Below, piece by piece: positions 44,720 through 55,364 of a DNA stretch of 64,000 nt. Origin of the DNA: Pectobacterium zantedeschiae (GTDB taxonomy: Bacteria > Pseudomonadota > Gammaproteobacteria > Enterobacterales > Enterobacteriaceae); the NCBI RefSeq assembly GCF_004137795.1, contig NZ_NWTM01000005.1, positions 124,001 through 188,000 of the forward strand. The letters are read 5' to 3'. Position numbers and translations under genes: made by a program. Positions within the stretch are counted from its first letter, which is position 1. Each line of letters begins with the position of its first letter. The notes beneath the pieces were generated by a model. It saw only the letters and a list, made by a program, of their open reading frames with translations. It searched no databases and was not told where the DNA came from.

Positions 44720-45541
44720 TTAGCGGTGTGCTTCTCGTAAATCGAAGCTAATGGGGATCGTGATGGTGAGCTGCGCGTTATCGCCAATCACTTCTGCTGG
44801 CGGAGCCGGAAGCGGCTGAGCACGCTGCGGCAAAGCGACAGACTCCACATCCAATGGCGCCACACCGCTGCTGCTGGCCAACGAAACGGCCAGCACCTTT
44901 CCTGTTCGATCTAACGTCACACGAATCTGAGCGACACCCTGCAACCGCTGCCGTGCGGCCTGAGCGGGATAGCGTTTATGGCGGCTCAGATGTGCCAACA
45001 GTTTGCTACTCCAATCCGCTACGCCTTTACGCATCTGCGCAGCATCGCTGTTATACGGCGCAGCGACTTGCTGGCTGCTGCCCGGCAGCGGTGCGCTGGT
45101 AACGGGTGCAGGCGGTTTTTCCGATGGCGCGACCTCTTCCTGTGGCGTTGTCTCCTGCACCGGTTTTTCCATTTTTTTCTGCACTTTTTTCTGCGGCTGC
45201 GGTTTCTCCTTTTGCGCCGTCGCAATCACCGGTTTTGGTGCAGGTGCGAGCAGCGGCACGTCTTGCATCATTTTTTCCGGTTGAGTCGAAGCCTGTTGTG
45301 GTGTGGACAGCGTCTGCTGCGGGCCGACAGGCGCATCCTGAGGACTGGACGTGGACTGCACGCTATCCGCAACCATTAACATCATGGCGGGCGGCGGTGC
45401 TTCAATTGAGGAATCGAGCACATGGTAGCTCATCCAGACAATCACCCCTGCGTGTAGCGCCAACGCCAGCAGTGAGCCACTTCCCCAACGAACCGTCGTG
45501 GCGGGCTGAATCGTATTGTATTTCAGCGTCTGTGCAGCCAT
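44720..45541 (-). CDS. TonB-family energy transducer
   Basis: Couples the inner-membrane proton motive force to an outer-membrane receptor. 273 residues: short cytoplasmic tail, one membrane helix (LLALALHAGVIVWMSYHVL, about 24-42), a proline- and lysine-rich periplasmic spacer (PQPQKKVQKKMEKP), and the C-terminal TonB domain with the RYPAQAARQRLQGVAQIRVTLDRTGKV pattern. It is downstream of the FecR-like gene, so it is probably a dedicated TonB for the receptor at 47422. E. coli tonB itself is not here. Confidence 0.9.
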   Translation of the reverse strand: MAAQTLKYNTIQPATTVRWGSGSLLALALHAGVIVWMSYHVLDSSIEAPPPAMMLMVADSVQSTSSPQDAPVGPQQTLSTPQQASTQPEKMMQDVPLLAPAPKPVIATAQKEKPQPQKKVQKKMEKPVQETTPQEEVAPSEKPPAPVTSAPLPGSSQQVAAPYNSDAAQMRKGVADWSSKLLAHLSRHKRYPAQAARQRLQGVAQIRVTLDRTGKVLAVSLASSSGVAPLDVESVALPQRAQPLPAPPAEVIGDNAQLTITIPISFDLREAHR

Positions 45542-45742
45542 TAACACACCGCCTCTCGCCGCAAAGACAGAGGCAGTATTCTCAATGAATGAGGTTCCGA
45601 GGAAATCATCATACGTTCTTCATCACATCGTTAGGTATAAAATAGGCAACCGATAATAGTGGGTCGTTCAACTACGGGGATCGGGCAGAAAAAAAGTTAA
45701 AACAGCATAAAATGTAATGTTATTCCATTTTGGCAGGATATT

Positions 45743-46732
45743 TTATCGCGCAGCAATCTGAATCCAGTAGCGAGAGAAATAACGCACCTGCACAGGAAGC
45801 GCCTCAACCAGCGCCGCCAAAATATTATCGGTATCAGACAGCGGGAAAACGCCGGAGAACCGTAGGCTCTCAACCTCCGGCTGGCAACGAATCACGCCGC
45901 TGCGATAACGGCTCAGTTCATCAACAAAATCCACCAGACGCTGATTATCCGCTAGCAGTTGCCCCTTCACCCACGCGGGTTCTGACTTCGCTGTCTCTAT
46001 CTGGCCACAGCGCTGCGTGGTGAACGTCGCTGCCTGTCCACTCTTTACCACGCGTACATCCTGAGCGTTCTGCTGCGGATGAAGCCTTACCGCGCCATCA
46101 TACACCGTTACCTGCGTATGTTCGTCCTGCACCCGCAGACTGAAACGCGTCCCCAGCGCCTGCACTTTCCCCTGTGCCGTCGTCACAACGAAAGGACGTG
46201 GATACAGTGCGGCCTTCTCCGCCTGGCCGGTTTCGATCATGACTTCACCGCGAATCAGCATGAGCTGACGTAGATCGTCACCGTAGGCCACATTCAGCGC
46301 TGTCTGTGTATTCAGCAGCAGTGTCGTGCCATCTTCCAATATTACATGGCGCTGTTCGCCCACCTGCGTCTGATAATCTGCCGTAAACGACTGCCACAAA
46401 TCCGTACGCGATCCGGCTACACCAGCACCTCCGGTCAGGCAGAGAATAGCGAGCGCTTTAAGTACGCTGCGGCGCTGCATACCGCCAAGCGTCGAGAGAC
46501 TCTGGTGGGCGGCCCGCGCGTTAAGCTGACCCAGGTTGGCACACACGGACTCAATATGCTGCCACGCCTGCTCGTTATCCGGCGAAGCGTCCCGCCAACG
46601 CTGCCACTCGCGGCGATCCTGTTCCGTGACGCTGTCGGACATCAGTTGCGTCAGCCACGCCACCGCTTCACGTGCGCTATCAGGCTGAATCGGCTGGCCT
46701 TGCCCGTCACGATAAAAAGAGCGATCGTTCAT
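45743..46732 (-). CDS. FecR-like anti-sigma/signalling protein
   Basis: Inner-membrane regulator that senses receptor occupancy and controls the ECF sigma factor. 329 residues: N-terminal DUF4880-like cytoplasmic domain (REAVAWLTQLMSDSVTEQDRREWQRWRDASPDNEQAWQHIE), a membrane helix (LKALAILCLTGGAGVAG), then a periplasmic FecR domain (YQTQVGEQRHVILEDGTTLLLNTQTALNVAY). Its ATG overlaps the sigma stop by 4 bases (ATGA). The start at 46732 is preferred over the in-frame ATG at 46753, which lies within the sigma gene. Confidence 0.92.
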   Translation of the reverse strand: MNDRSFYRDGQGQPIQPDSAREAVAWLTQLMSDSVTEQDRREWQRWRDASPDNEQAWQHIESVCANLGQLNARAAHQSLSTLGGMQRRSVLKALAILCLTGGAGVAGSRTDLWQSFTADYQTQVGEQRHVILEDGTTLLLNTQTALNVAYGDDLRQLMLIRGEVMIETGQAEKAALYPRPFVVTTAQGKVQALGTRFSLRVQDEHTQVTVYDGAVRLHPQQNAQDVRVVKSGQAATFTTQRCGQIETAKSEPAWVKGQLLADNQRLVDFVDELSRYRSGVIRCQPEVESLRFSGVFPLSDTDNILAALVEALPVQVRYFSRYWIQIAAR

Positions 46733-47241
46733 AGCGGCAGGGCAAAGAAACACTGGAGGTTGGCGCGTTGCAGATATTGTTTCACTGAACTGCTGGAAAC
46801 GCGCAAGCGCTCGGCGATATCGCTGTAGCGCATACCGTGGAGGTGCGCCAGTAGAAACGCCTCTCTGACCGGGGCTGGAAGGCCATCCAGCGCGGCATCA
46901 AGCTGTTCAAGAATTTCGAGAGTAAGAAGACGCGTTTCAGGGGAGGGTATACAGGCATCCGGCTGCGTGCTCAACACATCCAGATAGGCATCTTCAATTT
47001 TTTTACGACGATAATGATTGGCAACTAAACGGCGAGCCACGGTGGCCAGAAACGGTCGCGGCTGGCGAATCGTGAGCAGTTCCGGGTTCATCAGAACGCT
47101 AAGGAACGTATCCTGTGCCAAGTCTTCCGCATGCTGGGAACAATCCAGTTTATGGCGCAGCCAGTTATACAACCAGCGGTGGTGATCGAAATAGAGCTGT
47201 TGGGCAAAGTCATTAACGCTGGCCGTCGCTTTCCTCACCAT
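46729..47241 (-). CDS. FecI-like ECF sigma factor
   Basis: Extracytoplasmic-function sigma factor, 170 residues. Region 2 is visible as HRWLYNWLRHKLDCSQHAEDLAQDTFLSVL and region 4 as LPAPVREAFLLAHLHGMRYSDIAERLRVSSSSVKQYLQRA, both typical of FecI-type iron sigmas. It should transcribe the receptor operon when the FecR-like partner is signalled. A Fur box lies 30 bp upstream, so the system is iron-repressed. Ribosome binding site GGGGTAAAG. Confidence 0.93.
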   Translation of the reverse strand: MVRKATASVNDFAQQLYFDHHRWLYNWLRHKLDCSQHAEDLAQDTFLSVLMNPELLTIRQPRPFLATVARRLVANHYRRKKIEDAYLDVLSTQPDACIPSPETRLLTLEILEQLDAALDGLPAPVREAFLLAHLHGMRYSDIAERLRVSSSSVKQYLQRANLQCFFALPL

Positions 47242-47271
47242 CGAACTTTACCCCAGAGCGCTATTTAAATA

Positions 47272-47292
47272 TAAGAATGATAATCGTTCTTA
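47272..47292 (-). promoter_or_regulatory. Fur box upstream of the ECF sigma gene
   Basis: TAAGAATGAT-A-ATCGTTCTTA, a 21-bp inverted repeat with a single mismatch between arms, matching the Fur consensus in the 31 bp before the sigma start. Confidence 0.85.
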
Positions 47293-47421
47293 TTTATGTT
47301 TTTTCCCTCTGACTGTCAAGTTCCGAAACGAAAATTATTCAAATTTGCTGAATTTGCATTACGCCTATGCAACATGCCCCTACTCACGGGGCGGAAACCC
47401 TATCCGCCCCGTGCGTCACTA

Positions 47422-49971
47422 TCAGAAGCGTTGTAACACGCTGATTTTCACGTTACGTCCCACGCCGGACACGGATTCGCCCAGATACGGGTAGTAATCC
47501 GTATTCAGCAGGTTATCGACCGTCACTCGTGCTTCAAATCCTTTTATCGACTGCGGCTGCCAGCTGGCAAACAGACCATGTAGCACGTAGCCTTTGCTTT
47601 TCGGTAGTGCCCAGATATCGGCCAGTGGATCGCCATCCTCTGGCGATCGATCCTGCTTACGCACGAAGTCACCCGTCCAGCCTACGGCCATATCCAGACG
47701 CGGGATTTTGGTGCCCAGCGTCGCATGTGCGGTTGTCGGTGGGATTTCAGCAATCCAGGTTTTGTTGCCCCACGGATTACGCGGTGACGCATCGCGCTCG
47801 CCGCGAATGGAAGAGAAGGACAGGCTACCAAACAACCAGCGGCTGTCGTAGAACGACTCAATCTCAACCCCTTCAATGGTATAGCCTGGCAAATTACGGT
47901 AGTTAGAGAGCGGCTGCCCGCAAGATGATGAAGTGCCACTCTGCGTCTGTGCTTCACACAAAATACCGCGACGGTAGAAAATTTCGTTTTTACCGCGATT
48001 ACGGAATAGCGTGGTGCGAATTTGCAGACTGTCTTCTTCCAGCATCAGATCATTGAAGTCCAGAATCGCCCCCAGACGAAATGCTTTAATACTCTCAACT
48101 TGCAGATTACGACTGGTTCCCGGCACGCTGGACGCAGCAGACTGCACTTCATATTGCTCATCGACGACAGGCGCACGCCAGGTGCGGCTGACATCGGCAA
48201 ACAGCGAGAGATTGTCCGTCGCTTTCCAGAGTGCACCGATACGCGGCGACCAACCGGTGTATGTCACACTACTGTAGTCATGTCCGGCAGCCGGAATGCT
48301 GCTGTTATAACGTGGTGCGAAATTAGGTTTCCCCGTATTCGTGACATGGTCATAACGCACACCCGGCGTAATGGTTACGCTACCGAGTGTTACCGCGTCC
48401 TGCACATACAGGCTGCGGGTTTCCTGTTCCCCTGCTGGCATGTAGTAAGGCTGGAAATAACCATAGTTATACTCGGCGCTATTCTTGCCAGACGGGTAAT
48501 AAATAAGCGTATCGCGCTTATGCTGGTGCCAGCGCATACCCACCAGCAGCTTATGATCGAGCGGGCCGGTAGTGAACAGGCTTTCGTTACTGACTTCCGC
48601 AAGCTGATCTTTATAACTCACCCAGCTTTCATTCCCCAGCGATCCCAGATAGCTGCTCTGTGACGCCGAATCAGGACGCCTGTCGTGTTGTTCAGTCTTC
48701 GACGTGGCAAATGACGCGGTCAGGTTCAACCACGGCTGATCCGCTGGCGCGATATTCCATTTCAGCGAGTAGTTCTTATCGACCTGATCGCGGTAAACCA
48801 GCTTACGCCGCCACGCCTCTTCCCAGCCATAACGAGTGATTTCTGCCTGTGTGGGGGTTGCCATATCATCACGCTTCGCGGCAAACGGCTGCCAGCCGTC
48901 AGATTCAGAGCGCATAGCGGAGAGCGTTAGCGTTTGGGAATCCGTCAGATAGATATTGGTTTTCAGTAAATAAGACGCCATGTCGCTGGTCGAGTAGACA
49001 AAGCGCGTGCCATCAGGACGCTCGAGGTTGTCGCCATCGCGCTTGCTCATGTAGAGCAGGCCATCTGCCATCCCGTCTTCCGTGCGGCCATACAGCGCGC
49101 CGCTGTAGATATTTTGTCGATCGTTGGTGTGATAGCTGTACTTGACCATCCCACCAAAGTTTTCTCCCGGCAGCAGCAGATCGCTGGCGTCTTTGGTATC
49201 AACGTGAATGGTACCGCCGAAGCCGCCATTGCCGCTGCGAATATCATGTGGGCCTTTATCAACGTCGATACGCTTAATCAGTTCAGGTTCAATGAACACT
49301 GAGCCTTGACGGTATTTCTCAAAGCCTTTTGGCGCACCGTCCAGAACGACTTTGACGTCTTCCATGTCGCCCATGCCCCAGATATTCAGGCTCTGTCCAC
49401 CTGGTCGAGGAGAACCCGCCATCGACACGCCGGGAAGTTTATCGAGCAGGCTGGCAATATTGTCGGCTTGTACGCGATCGACATCGGCCTGGCGTAAAAC
49501 GGAGCGTCCGGCAGCGGCGCTGTCCGACGTACCGCCAACGACCGAGAGCGTCGGGATCATCAGGCTGCCGTCGCTTCCCTCGGCAGCAAGCGTGGGCTCC
49601 AGCCGATATCCCGTGGCCGTCTGTACCGCACGTAGTCCCGTTCCTGCCAGCGCGTCCGCAAAGGCTTCCTGAACAGTGTAGGTTCCCTGCACGCTCCCGC
49701 TGGTTTTATTCTGTGTTTGATCGGGAGAAAACGTGAGAATGACATTGGCGCGGCTGGCGACAGCCTGCAACGATGTTCCTAATGGCCCTGCCGGAATGGA
49801 AAACGCCATTGTCGGTACCGCGACAGAAGCGGCAGTTTCTGCCGCCAGCGCCGAGCTGGCTGTTCCGACACTTAAGATCAACACGCCAGACAGTGCCAAA
49901 TGGACTGCCCGCGCTACCGCCAAGGCGGGTTTATGCGCGATGCACCCACCATTATGATTATTTATTGCCAT
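47422..49971 (-). CDS. TonB-dependent receptor with STN signalling domain
   Basis: Outer-membrane transporter that takes up an iron compound or heme and signals to the FecR/FecI-like pair. 849 residues: signal peptide ending ASSALAAE, STN signalling domain (about 45-110), TonB box region, plug domain (VLRQADVDRVQADNIASLLDKLPGVSM) and a 22-strand barrel ending NVKISVLQRF. A WRAP motif followed by SRNLQVE corresponds to the FRAP/NPNL box of heme receptors such as HasR, so heme or hemoprotein is the likely ligand (inference). No hemophore gene lies nearby. The ATG at 49971 is placed 6 nt after AGGGGA; an in-frame extension to 50019 is possible. First gene of the unit. Confidence 0.9.
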   Translation of the reverse strand: MAINNHNGGCIAHKPALAVARAVHLALSGVLILSVGTASSALAAETAASVAVPTMAFSIPAGPLGTSLQAVASRANVILTFSPDQTQNKTSGSVQGTYTVQEAFADALAGTGLRAVQTATGYRLEPTLAAEGSDGSLMIPTLSVVGGTSDSAAAGRSVLRQADVDRVQADNIASLLDKLPGVSMAGSPRPGGQSLNIWGMGDMEDVKVVLDGAPKGFEKYRQGSVFIEPELIKRIDVDKGPHDIRSGNGGFGGTIHVDTKDASDLLLPGENFGGMVKYSYHTNDRQNIYSGALYGRTEDGMADGLLYMSKRDGDNLERPDGTRFVYSTSDMASYLLKTNIYLTDSQTLTLSAMRSESDGWQPFAAKRDDMATPTQAEITRYGWEEAWRRKLVYRDQVDKNYSLKWNIAPADQPWLNLTASFATSKTEQHDRRPDSASQSSYLGSLGNESWVSYKDQLAEVSNESLFTTGPLDHKLLVGMRWHQHKRDTLIYYPSGKNSAEYNYGYFQPYYMPAGEQETRSLYVQDAVTLGSVTITPGVRYDHVTNTGKPNFAPRYNSSIPAAGHDYSSVTYTGWSPRIGALWKATDNLSLFADVSRTWRAPVVDEQYEVQSAASSVPGTSRNLQVESIKAFRLGAILDFNDLMLEEDSLQIRTTLFRNRGKNEIFYRRGILCEAQTQSGTSSSCGQPLSNYRNLPGYTIEGVEIESFYDSRWLFGSLSFSSIRGERDASPRNPWGNKTWIAEIPPTTAHATLGTKIPRLDMAVGWTGDFVRKQDRSPEDGDPLADIWALPKSKGYVLHGLFASWQPQSIKGFEARVTVDNLLNTDYYPYLGESVSGVGRNVKISVLQRF

Positions 49972-50291
49972 TGTCATTCCCCTGAAATATTGAAAAAAAA
50001 GACACATCAGGTAGGTCACGCGAAAAACAAAATCGGGCAGAAAAATAGCAAAAATTTTCAGGGAAACGCATTTAGCACCGCGTTAACGAGCCTGAATAGG
50101 CAACGCGCAGGGCTTATTGACGACGGAAAACGCACCTTTGGCCACGATGAGCACCGCCTCTACCATTGATTTTCATGGCACTAGACCTCATCTTAGTAAT
50201 CAATCCGCAATAGATATCCGCCTTGCCGGCCGCTCTTCAACAGATTCCACTTACCGGCAACGAGATCACCCACAATTATCAGGACGGCACC
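49972..50291. other. Divergent region between receptor gene and prlC
   Basis: Control region for both genes. I saw no convincing FecI-type or heat-shock promoter, nor a repeat, in the window between them. Confidence 0.4.
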
Positions 50292-52334
50292 ATGACGAAT
50301 CCATTACTGACCTCATTTACCCTGCCCCCGTTCTCCAGCATTAAAACGGAAGATATTGTCCCAGCAGTGAAATCTGCACTGGATGAATGCCGCGAAACGG
50401 TAGAACGAGTGGTCGCACAGGCCGGGCCGTTTACATGGGATAATCTGTGTCAGACGCTGGCGGACAGCGACGATCGTCTTAGCCGCATTTTTTCCCCTAT
50501 CAGCCATCTGAACGCCGTGAAGAACAGCCCGGAGCTGCGCGGTGCTTATGAACAATGTCTGCCACTGCTGTCCGAACATAGTACCTGGGTTGGTCAACAT
50601 GCCGGACTGTATCAGGCCTATCGCAGCCTGCGTGACGGCGAATACTACACCACGCTGAGCCTGGCGCAGAAGAAATCCGTTGATAACGCGCTGCGCGATT
50701 TTGAACTGTCCGGCATCGGCCTGTCACCGGAAAAACAGAAACGCTACGGCGAAATTTCCGCTCGTCTATCCGAACTTGGCTCGCAGTACAGCAACAACGT
50801 GCTGGATGCCACGATGGGCTGGAGCAAACTGATTACCGACGTCGCCGAGCTGAATGGCATGCCGGAAAGCGCGCTGGCTGCTGCCAAAGCGCAGGCAGAA
50901 GCCAAAGAACAAGATGGCTGGCTGCTGACGCTGGATATCCCGAGCTATCTGCCGGTGATGACCTACTGCACCAATCAGGCACTACGCGAAGAGATGTACC
51001 GCGCCTACGGCACCCGTGCGTCCGACCAGGGGCCTAACGCGGGCAAGTGGGACAACAGCGAAATTATGGCGGAGAAGCTGGCGCTACGTCACGAACTGGC
51101 ACAGTTGCTGGGCTTCGATAGCTACGCGCATAAGTCGCTGGCAACCAAAATGGCGGAAAACCCACAGCAGGTACTCGACTTCCTGAGCGATCTGGCGAAA
51201 CGCGCCCGTCCGCAGGCAGAAGAAGAACTCGCACAGCTGCGCGCCTTCGCTAAAGAACACTACGGCGTGGATGAATTACAGCCTTGGGATATCACCTACT
51301 ACAGCGAGCAGCAGAAGCAGCACCTGTATTCCATCAGCGATGAGCAGCTTCGCCCGTACTTCCCGGAAGACCGCGCGGTGAATGGCTTGTTTGAAGTGGT
51401 TAAACGCATTTACGGCATCACAGCGAAAGAGCGTAAAGACGTCGATGTGTGGCATCCGGATGTTCGCTTCTTCGATCTGTTCGATGAAAGCGGTGAACTG
51501 CGCGGCAGCTTCTATCTCGATTTGTACGCCCGCGAACACAAACGTGGCGGTGCCTGGATGGATGACTGCGCGGGTAAACTGCGTAAAGGTAACGGCGAGC
51601 TGCAAAAACCGGTCGCCTATCTGGTCTGTAACTTCAACCGTCCGGTCAATGGCAAACCCGCGCTGTTCACACATGATGAAGTCACCACCCTGTTCCACGA
51701 ATTCGGCCACGGCCTGCACCACATGCTGACCCAGATCGATACCGCCGGTGTCGCTGGCATCAACGGCGTACCGTGGGATGCAGTCGAATTACCAAGCCAG
51801 TTCATGGAAAACTGGTGCTGGGAACCAGAAGCGTTGGCCTTTATCTCTGGCCACCACGAAACCGGTGAACCGCTGCCGCAGGAACTGCTGGATAAAATGC
51901 TGGCAGCGAAGAACTATCAGGCCGCGCTGTTCATTCTACGTCAGCTGGAGTTCGGCCTGTTCGATTTCCGCCTGCATGCCGAGTTTGACCCTGCGAAAGG
52001 TGCCCAGATTCTGCCAACGCTGGCGGAGATCAAATCGCAGGTAGCCGTGGTGCCAAGCCCAAGCTGGGGTCGTTTCCCGCATGCATTCAGCCACATCTTC
52101 GCGGGCGGTTATGCCGCAGGCTACTACAGCTATCTGTGGGCCGACGTGCTGGCGGCCGATGCCTACTCCCGTTTCGAGGAAGAAGGTATCTTCAACCGTG
52201 AAACCGGTCAGTCATTCCTGGATAACATCCTGACTCGCGGCGGTTCCGAAGAGCCAATGGAGCTGTTCAAACGCTTCCGTGGCCGTGAACCTCAGTTGGA
52301 TGCCATGCTTGCGCATTACGGCATCAAAGGATGA
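50292..52334 (+). CDS. prlC: Oligopeptidase A
   Basis: Zinc metalloprotease (M3 family) degrading short peptides, including cleaved signal peptides, in the cytosol. 680 residues, equal to the E. coli enzyme, starting [15 protein letters not shown]; the zinc site is [10 protein letters not shown] (HExxH) with the third ligand glutamate downstream ([10 protein letters not shown]). The ATG at 50292 is chosen from the E. coli N-terminus; an earlier in-frame start at 50223 is rejected. The last 4 bases overlap rsmJ (ATGA). Confidence 0.98.
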   Translation: MTNPLLTSFTLPPFSSIKTEDIVPAVKSALDECRETVERVVAQAGPFTWDNLCQTLADSDDRLSRIFSPISHLNAVKNSPELRGAYEQCLPLLSEHSTWVGQHAGLYQAYRSLRDGEYYTTLSLAQKKSVDNALRDFELSGIGLSPEKQKRYGEISARLSELGSQYSNNVLDATMGWSKLITDVAELNGMPESALAAAKAQAEAKEQDGWLLTLDIPSYLPVMTYCTNQALREEMYRAYGTRASDQGPNAGKWDNSEIMAEKLALRHELAQLLGFDSYAHKSLATKMAENPQQVLDFLSDLAKRARPQAEEELAQLRAFAKEHYGVDELQPWDITYYSEQQKQHLYSISDEQLRPYFPEDRAVNGLFEVVKRIYGITAKERKDVDVWHPDVRFFDLFDESGELRGSFYLDLYAREHKRGGAWMDDCAGKLRKGNGELQKPVAYLVCNFNRPVNGKPALFTHDEVTTLFHEFGHGLHHMLTQIDTAGVAGINGVPWDAVELPSQFMENWCWEPEALAFISGHHETGEPLPQELLDKMLAAKNYQAALFILRQLEFGLFDFRLHAEFDPAKGAQILPTLAEIKSQVAVVPSPSWGRFPHAFSHIFAGGYAAGYYSYLWADVLAADAYSRFEEEGIFNRETGQSFLDNILTRGGSEEPMELFKRFRGREPQLDAMLAHYGIKG

Positions 52335-53077
52335 GCATCTGCTTAATCGCAGAAGAAGGCGCCGATAGTGGCGCCTTATCTTCTCTGGCAGAGCGCTGGG
52401 GGTTGGTTTCCGATCCCGATGCGGTGATGGCGCTGGTGCTAACCGCGGAACGTCTGGAATTGCGCAAGCAGGATGAACCGAAGCTCGGTGCTATCTTCGT
52501 GGATTTCGTTGCCGGGACGATGGCACACCGTCGCCGCTTTGGCGGCGGACGCGGTGAGGCTGTCGCCAAAGCTGTCGGTATCAAAAAAGATTATCTGCCG
52601 GATGTCGTAGATGCGACCGCCGGACTAGGACGCGATGCTTTTGTACTGGCCGCATTGGGCTGCCACGTACGCATGGTGGAGCGCAATCCGGTCGTTGCGG
52701 CACTGCTGGACGACGGGTTGCAGCGTGGCTATCGGGATGCAGAAATCGGACCGTGGCTACGGGAACGGCTCACGCTGCTACACGCATCAAGTATGACTGC
52801 GCTGCGTGACATCACGCCGCCGCCGGATGTGGTCTATCTCGATCCCATGTTTCCCCACAAACAAAAGAGCGCACTGGTGAAGAAAGAGATGCGGGTGTTT
52901 CAGTCGCTGGTGGGTGCAGATGACGACGCCGATGCACTGCTGGAACCCGCACGCGCGCTGGCAAAGAAACGCGTCGTGGTGAAACGACCTGACTATGCGC
53001 CGCCGCTGGCTGGCATGCCCGCACAGTCCATGTTGGAAACCAAAAGCCACCGTTTCGACTTCTACCTTCCCGCCTGA
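52331..53077 (+). CDS. rsmJ: RsmJ, 16S rRNA (guanine-1516-N2)-methyltransferase
   Basis: S-adenosylmethionine-dependent methyltransferase for G1516 of 16S rRNA. 248 residues with SAM-binding [16 protein letters not shown] and the catalytic DPMFP in [22 protein letters not shown]. It overlaps prlC by 4 bases; the same prlC-rsmJ pairing is found in E. coli. Confidence 0.96.
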   Translation: MSICLIAEEGADSGALSSLAERWGLVSDPDAVMALVLTAERLELRKQDEPKLGAIFVDFVAGTMAHRRRFGGGRGEAVAKAVGIKKDYLPDVVDATAGLGRDAFVLAALGCHVRMVERNPVVAALLDDGLQRGYRDAEIGPWLRERLTLLHASSMTALRDITPPPDVVYLDPMFPHKQKSALVKKEMRVFQSLVGADDDADALLEPARALAKKRVVVKRPDYAPPLAGMPAQSMLETKSHRFDFYLPA

Positions 53078-53114
53078 CACACCTCGCCGCTGTGCCGCTA
53101 CATGCGTCAGCGGC

Positions 53115-53307
53115 TATACTCGTAATATTTCAAGTTGCATGTGCGTTGGCTGCATTCAGTCACCCGAATTACTTACTTATGTAAGCTCATCGGGGCGCCC
53201 TCTCTTGCCGCGTTATTCGGCCTTATGGCCTCACCCCTTCGGGGTCAGCGCAAGCGCTGTTCAAAACGCTAGCGTTTTGTCCTGAAACTCGAATTATTTG
53301 GAGTATA
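53115..53307 (-). repeat. ERIC-like palindromic repeat, copy 2
   Basis: 193-bp element bounded by TATACTC and GGAGTATA, opposite in orientation to copies 1 and 3. It shares TTCAAGTTGCATGTGCGTTG (the reverse complement of the right arm in copy 1), an ERIC-like core with TTACTTATGTAAGCT, and the CAAAACGCTAGCGTTTTG palindrome of copy 3. The right end gives TATAAA just upstream of the 53420 gene. Confidence 0.85.
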
Positions 53308-53419
53308 AAACCAATCCTGCTTCGCATTTCCTATGCTGTATTTGCAAAGTCTGTAGCACAAATGAGAAGCAAATCGCATAATTTCGCGCTATCACTTCTT
53401 ATTACACTAAGATGACATA

Positions 53420-55315
53420 ATGAAAAAAACGCTTCTGTCACTTCTGCTTTGTTTGAGTACCTCTGCTATGGCCGTTCAAGAACCGGTAAATATCACGATT
53501 CTGGGTACATCCGACCTGCATGGCACCTTTGTTCCCTGGGATTACGCTACCGACACCGCCAACATGGCTGGCAGCCTGAGCCAGATCGCGACGCAGGTAC
53601 ATAAAGTTCGTGCGCAACAGCCAAATGTGATTCTGGTTGATGCAGGCGACACCATTCAGGGCAACTTTGTCGAAACGTTCAAAAATGACAAAACCAGCCC
53701 GATGATTCTCGGTTTTAACGCCCTGGATTATGACGTCTGGGTGATGGGCAACCACGAGTTCGATTTCGGACTGAACGTGCTTTCCACCTCGCTTGACCAG
53801 TTCACTGGCACCGCGCTGGCGGGCAACATTTTTTGGGAGAGCAGTAAGCCTTACTTACCCGCCTATAAAATTGTCGAACGACAGGGTGTGAAGATTGGCA
53901 TCATCGGTATGGATACGCCGATGACCGCTGAATTCGCCAAGGGTACTGACCGTGTAAAAGGGCTGAACTTTACCGATCCCGTCGGGGCAGTAAAAACCGT
54001 TATCCAGCAAATCCACGGCAAAGTGGACGCCATCGTGCTGGTCGCCCATATGGGGATCGATAACGAGAACCAGCGACCGGGTACTGGCGTGGGTGATATT
54101 GCTCGCGCTAACCCTGAATTGGCCGCTATCGTCGCGGGCCATATGCACGTAAAAGTGGATAAAGAGGTGATTAATGGCGTGATCGTCACCGAACCGGACA
54201 AATATGGTCGCGCACTGTCGCGCATCGATTTGCAGTTTGAGCAGCAGAACGGCAAATACGTGCTGATCAACAAAGACAGCTACACCTATTCGATTAAAGA
54301 CGTAGATTCTGACCGTAAAATGGAAGACATCTACGAGCCTTACCATAACACTCTACGCGCCAACGCCAACCGTCCGATTGCACAGCTCATAGAGCACGAT
54401 CTGGTACCGCAAGATGCTGTAAAAGGCATCCCTCAGGTGCACGTACAGGACACTGGCATCAGCGCCCTGTTCCAGGAAGCCAGCCGTCATTACGCCCCCA
54501 AAGCGCAGGTTATCGCGCTGCAAATTGATAACGATCGGCCCAAGCTGAACGTCGGCACCATCTCCGCAAAAGACATCGCCTTTAACTATCAATATGCTGG
54601 CGGTGAAATCACGGTTTATCAGCTAACCGGAAAAGAACTGAAGAAATACATGGAATGGTCAGCAGGTTACTTCAACCAGTTGCAAGACGGGGATGTGACT
54701 TACAGTTTCAATCCGCAGCGTCGCGCCTCCAAGTATTCCACCAATGATTTCTTCGACGGCGTGACGTACACCATCGACCTGACGAAGCCCGCCGGACAGC
54801 GTATTACCGATCTGAAAATGAATAACGGCACGCCAGTTACCGACGGCATGCCGATCCGTCTGGGTATGAACAGCTACCGTATGGGCCACCTGACGCAGAA
54901 AGGCGGCGTGCTGGAAGGTATGCAGTTCCCGGTGCTATCGGATACCAAAGTGGAATATGGCGAAGAGGCGGGCACGATTCGTAACCTGACCATCCGTTAT
55001 TTGACTGAGGTGAAAAAAGGACAATACGAGGGTACGGTACCACAGCGCTGGAAGCTGTCAGGATTGCAGGGCTATGAGCGTGAACGCAAAATAGTCGAAT
55101 CCCTGCTTAACAGTGGAAAAATCAGCGTGCCGACCTCAGACGATGGCCGCTACAGCAACGTGCAATCCATCAATGTGAAGTCGTTACTGCTGCCGGACAC
55201 TGCGCAGAGGGAGAAACACGTGGCGGAGCTGACGCAACAGCGCGACAGTACCACCAATGCGTTGACCAAACAGCGGCTGAACGATCAGCTAACGATTATC
55301 GCGGCGATTAACTGA
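53420..55315 (+). CDS. Periplasmic bifunctional metallophosphatase/5'-nucleotidase
   Basis: Hydrolyses nucleotides or cyclic nucleotides in the periplasm, supplying nucleosides and phosphate. 631 residues: signal peptide of about 18 residues (ending AMAVQE), N-terminal calcineurin-type metallophosphatase domain with GTSDLHGTF, VDAGDTIQGN, GNHEFDFG and VAGHMHVKVD, and a C-terminal 5'-nucleotidase domain (RASKYSTNDFFDGVTYTIDL). CpdB- or UshA-like in architecture but I could not assign it to a named member. It sits 112 bp after an ERIC-like repeat. Confidence 0.87.
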   Translation: MKKTLLSLLLCLSTSAMAVQEPVNITILGTSDLHGTFVPWDYATDTANMAGSLSQIATQVHKVRAQQPNVILVDAGDTIQGNFVETFKNDKTSPMILGFNALDYDVWVMGNHEFDFGLNVLSTSLDQFTGTALAGNIFWESSKPYLPAYKIVERQGVKIGIIGMDTPMTAEFAKGTDRVKGLNFTDPVGAVKTVIQQIHGKVDAIVLVAHMGIDNENQRPGTGVGDIARANPELAAIVAGHMHVKVDKEVINGVIVTEPDKYGRALSRIDLQFEQQNGKYVLINKDSYTYSIKDVDSDRKMEDIYEPYHNTLRANANRPIAQLIEHDLVPQDAVKGIPQVHVQDTGISALFQEASRHYAPKAQVIALQIDNDRPKLNVGTISAKDIAFNYQYAGGEITVYQLTGKELKKYMEWSAGYFNQLQDGDVTYSFNPQRRASKYSTNDFFDGVTYTIDLTKPAGQRITDLKMNNGTPVTDGMPIRLGMNSYRMGHLTQKGGVLEGMQFPVLSDTKVEYGEEAGTIRNLTIRYLTEVKKGQYEGTVPQRWKLSGLQGYERERKIVESLLNSGKISVPTSDDGRYSNVQSINVKSLLLPDTAQREKHVAELTQQRDSTTNALTKQRLNDQLTIIAAIN

Positions 55316-55364
55316 CCGACACCTTACGGAAACCCAAGATTCCAAACGAAGTGCATCGCGCAGT

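Noticed and set aside
48022-48663. 213-codon plus-strand frame opposite the TonB-dependent receptor
   Set aside because: Antisense shadow with unlikely composition.
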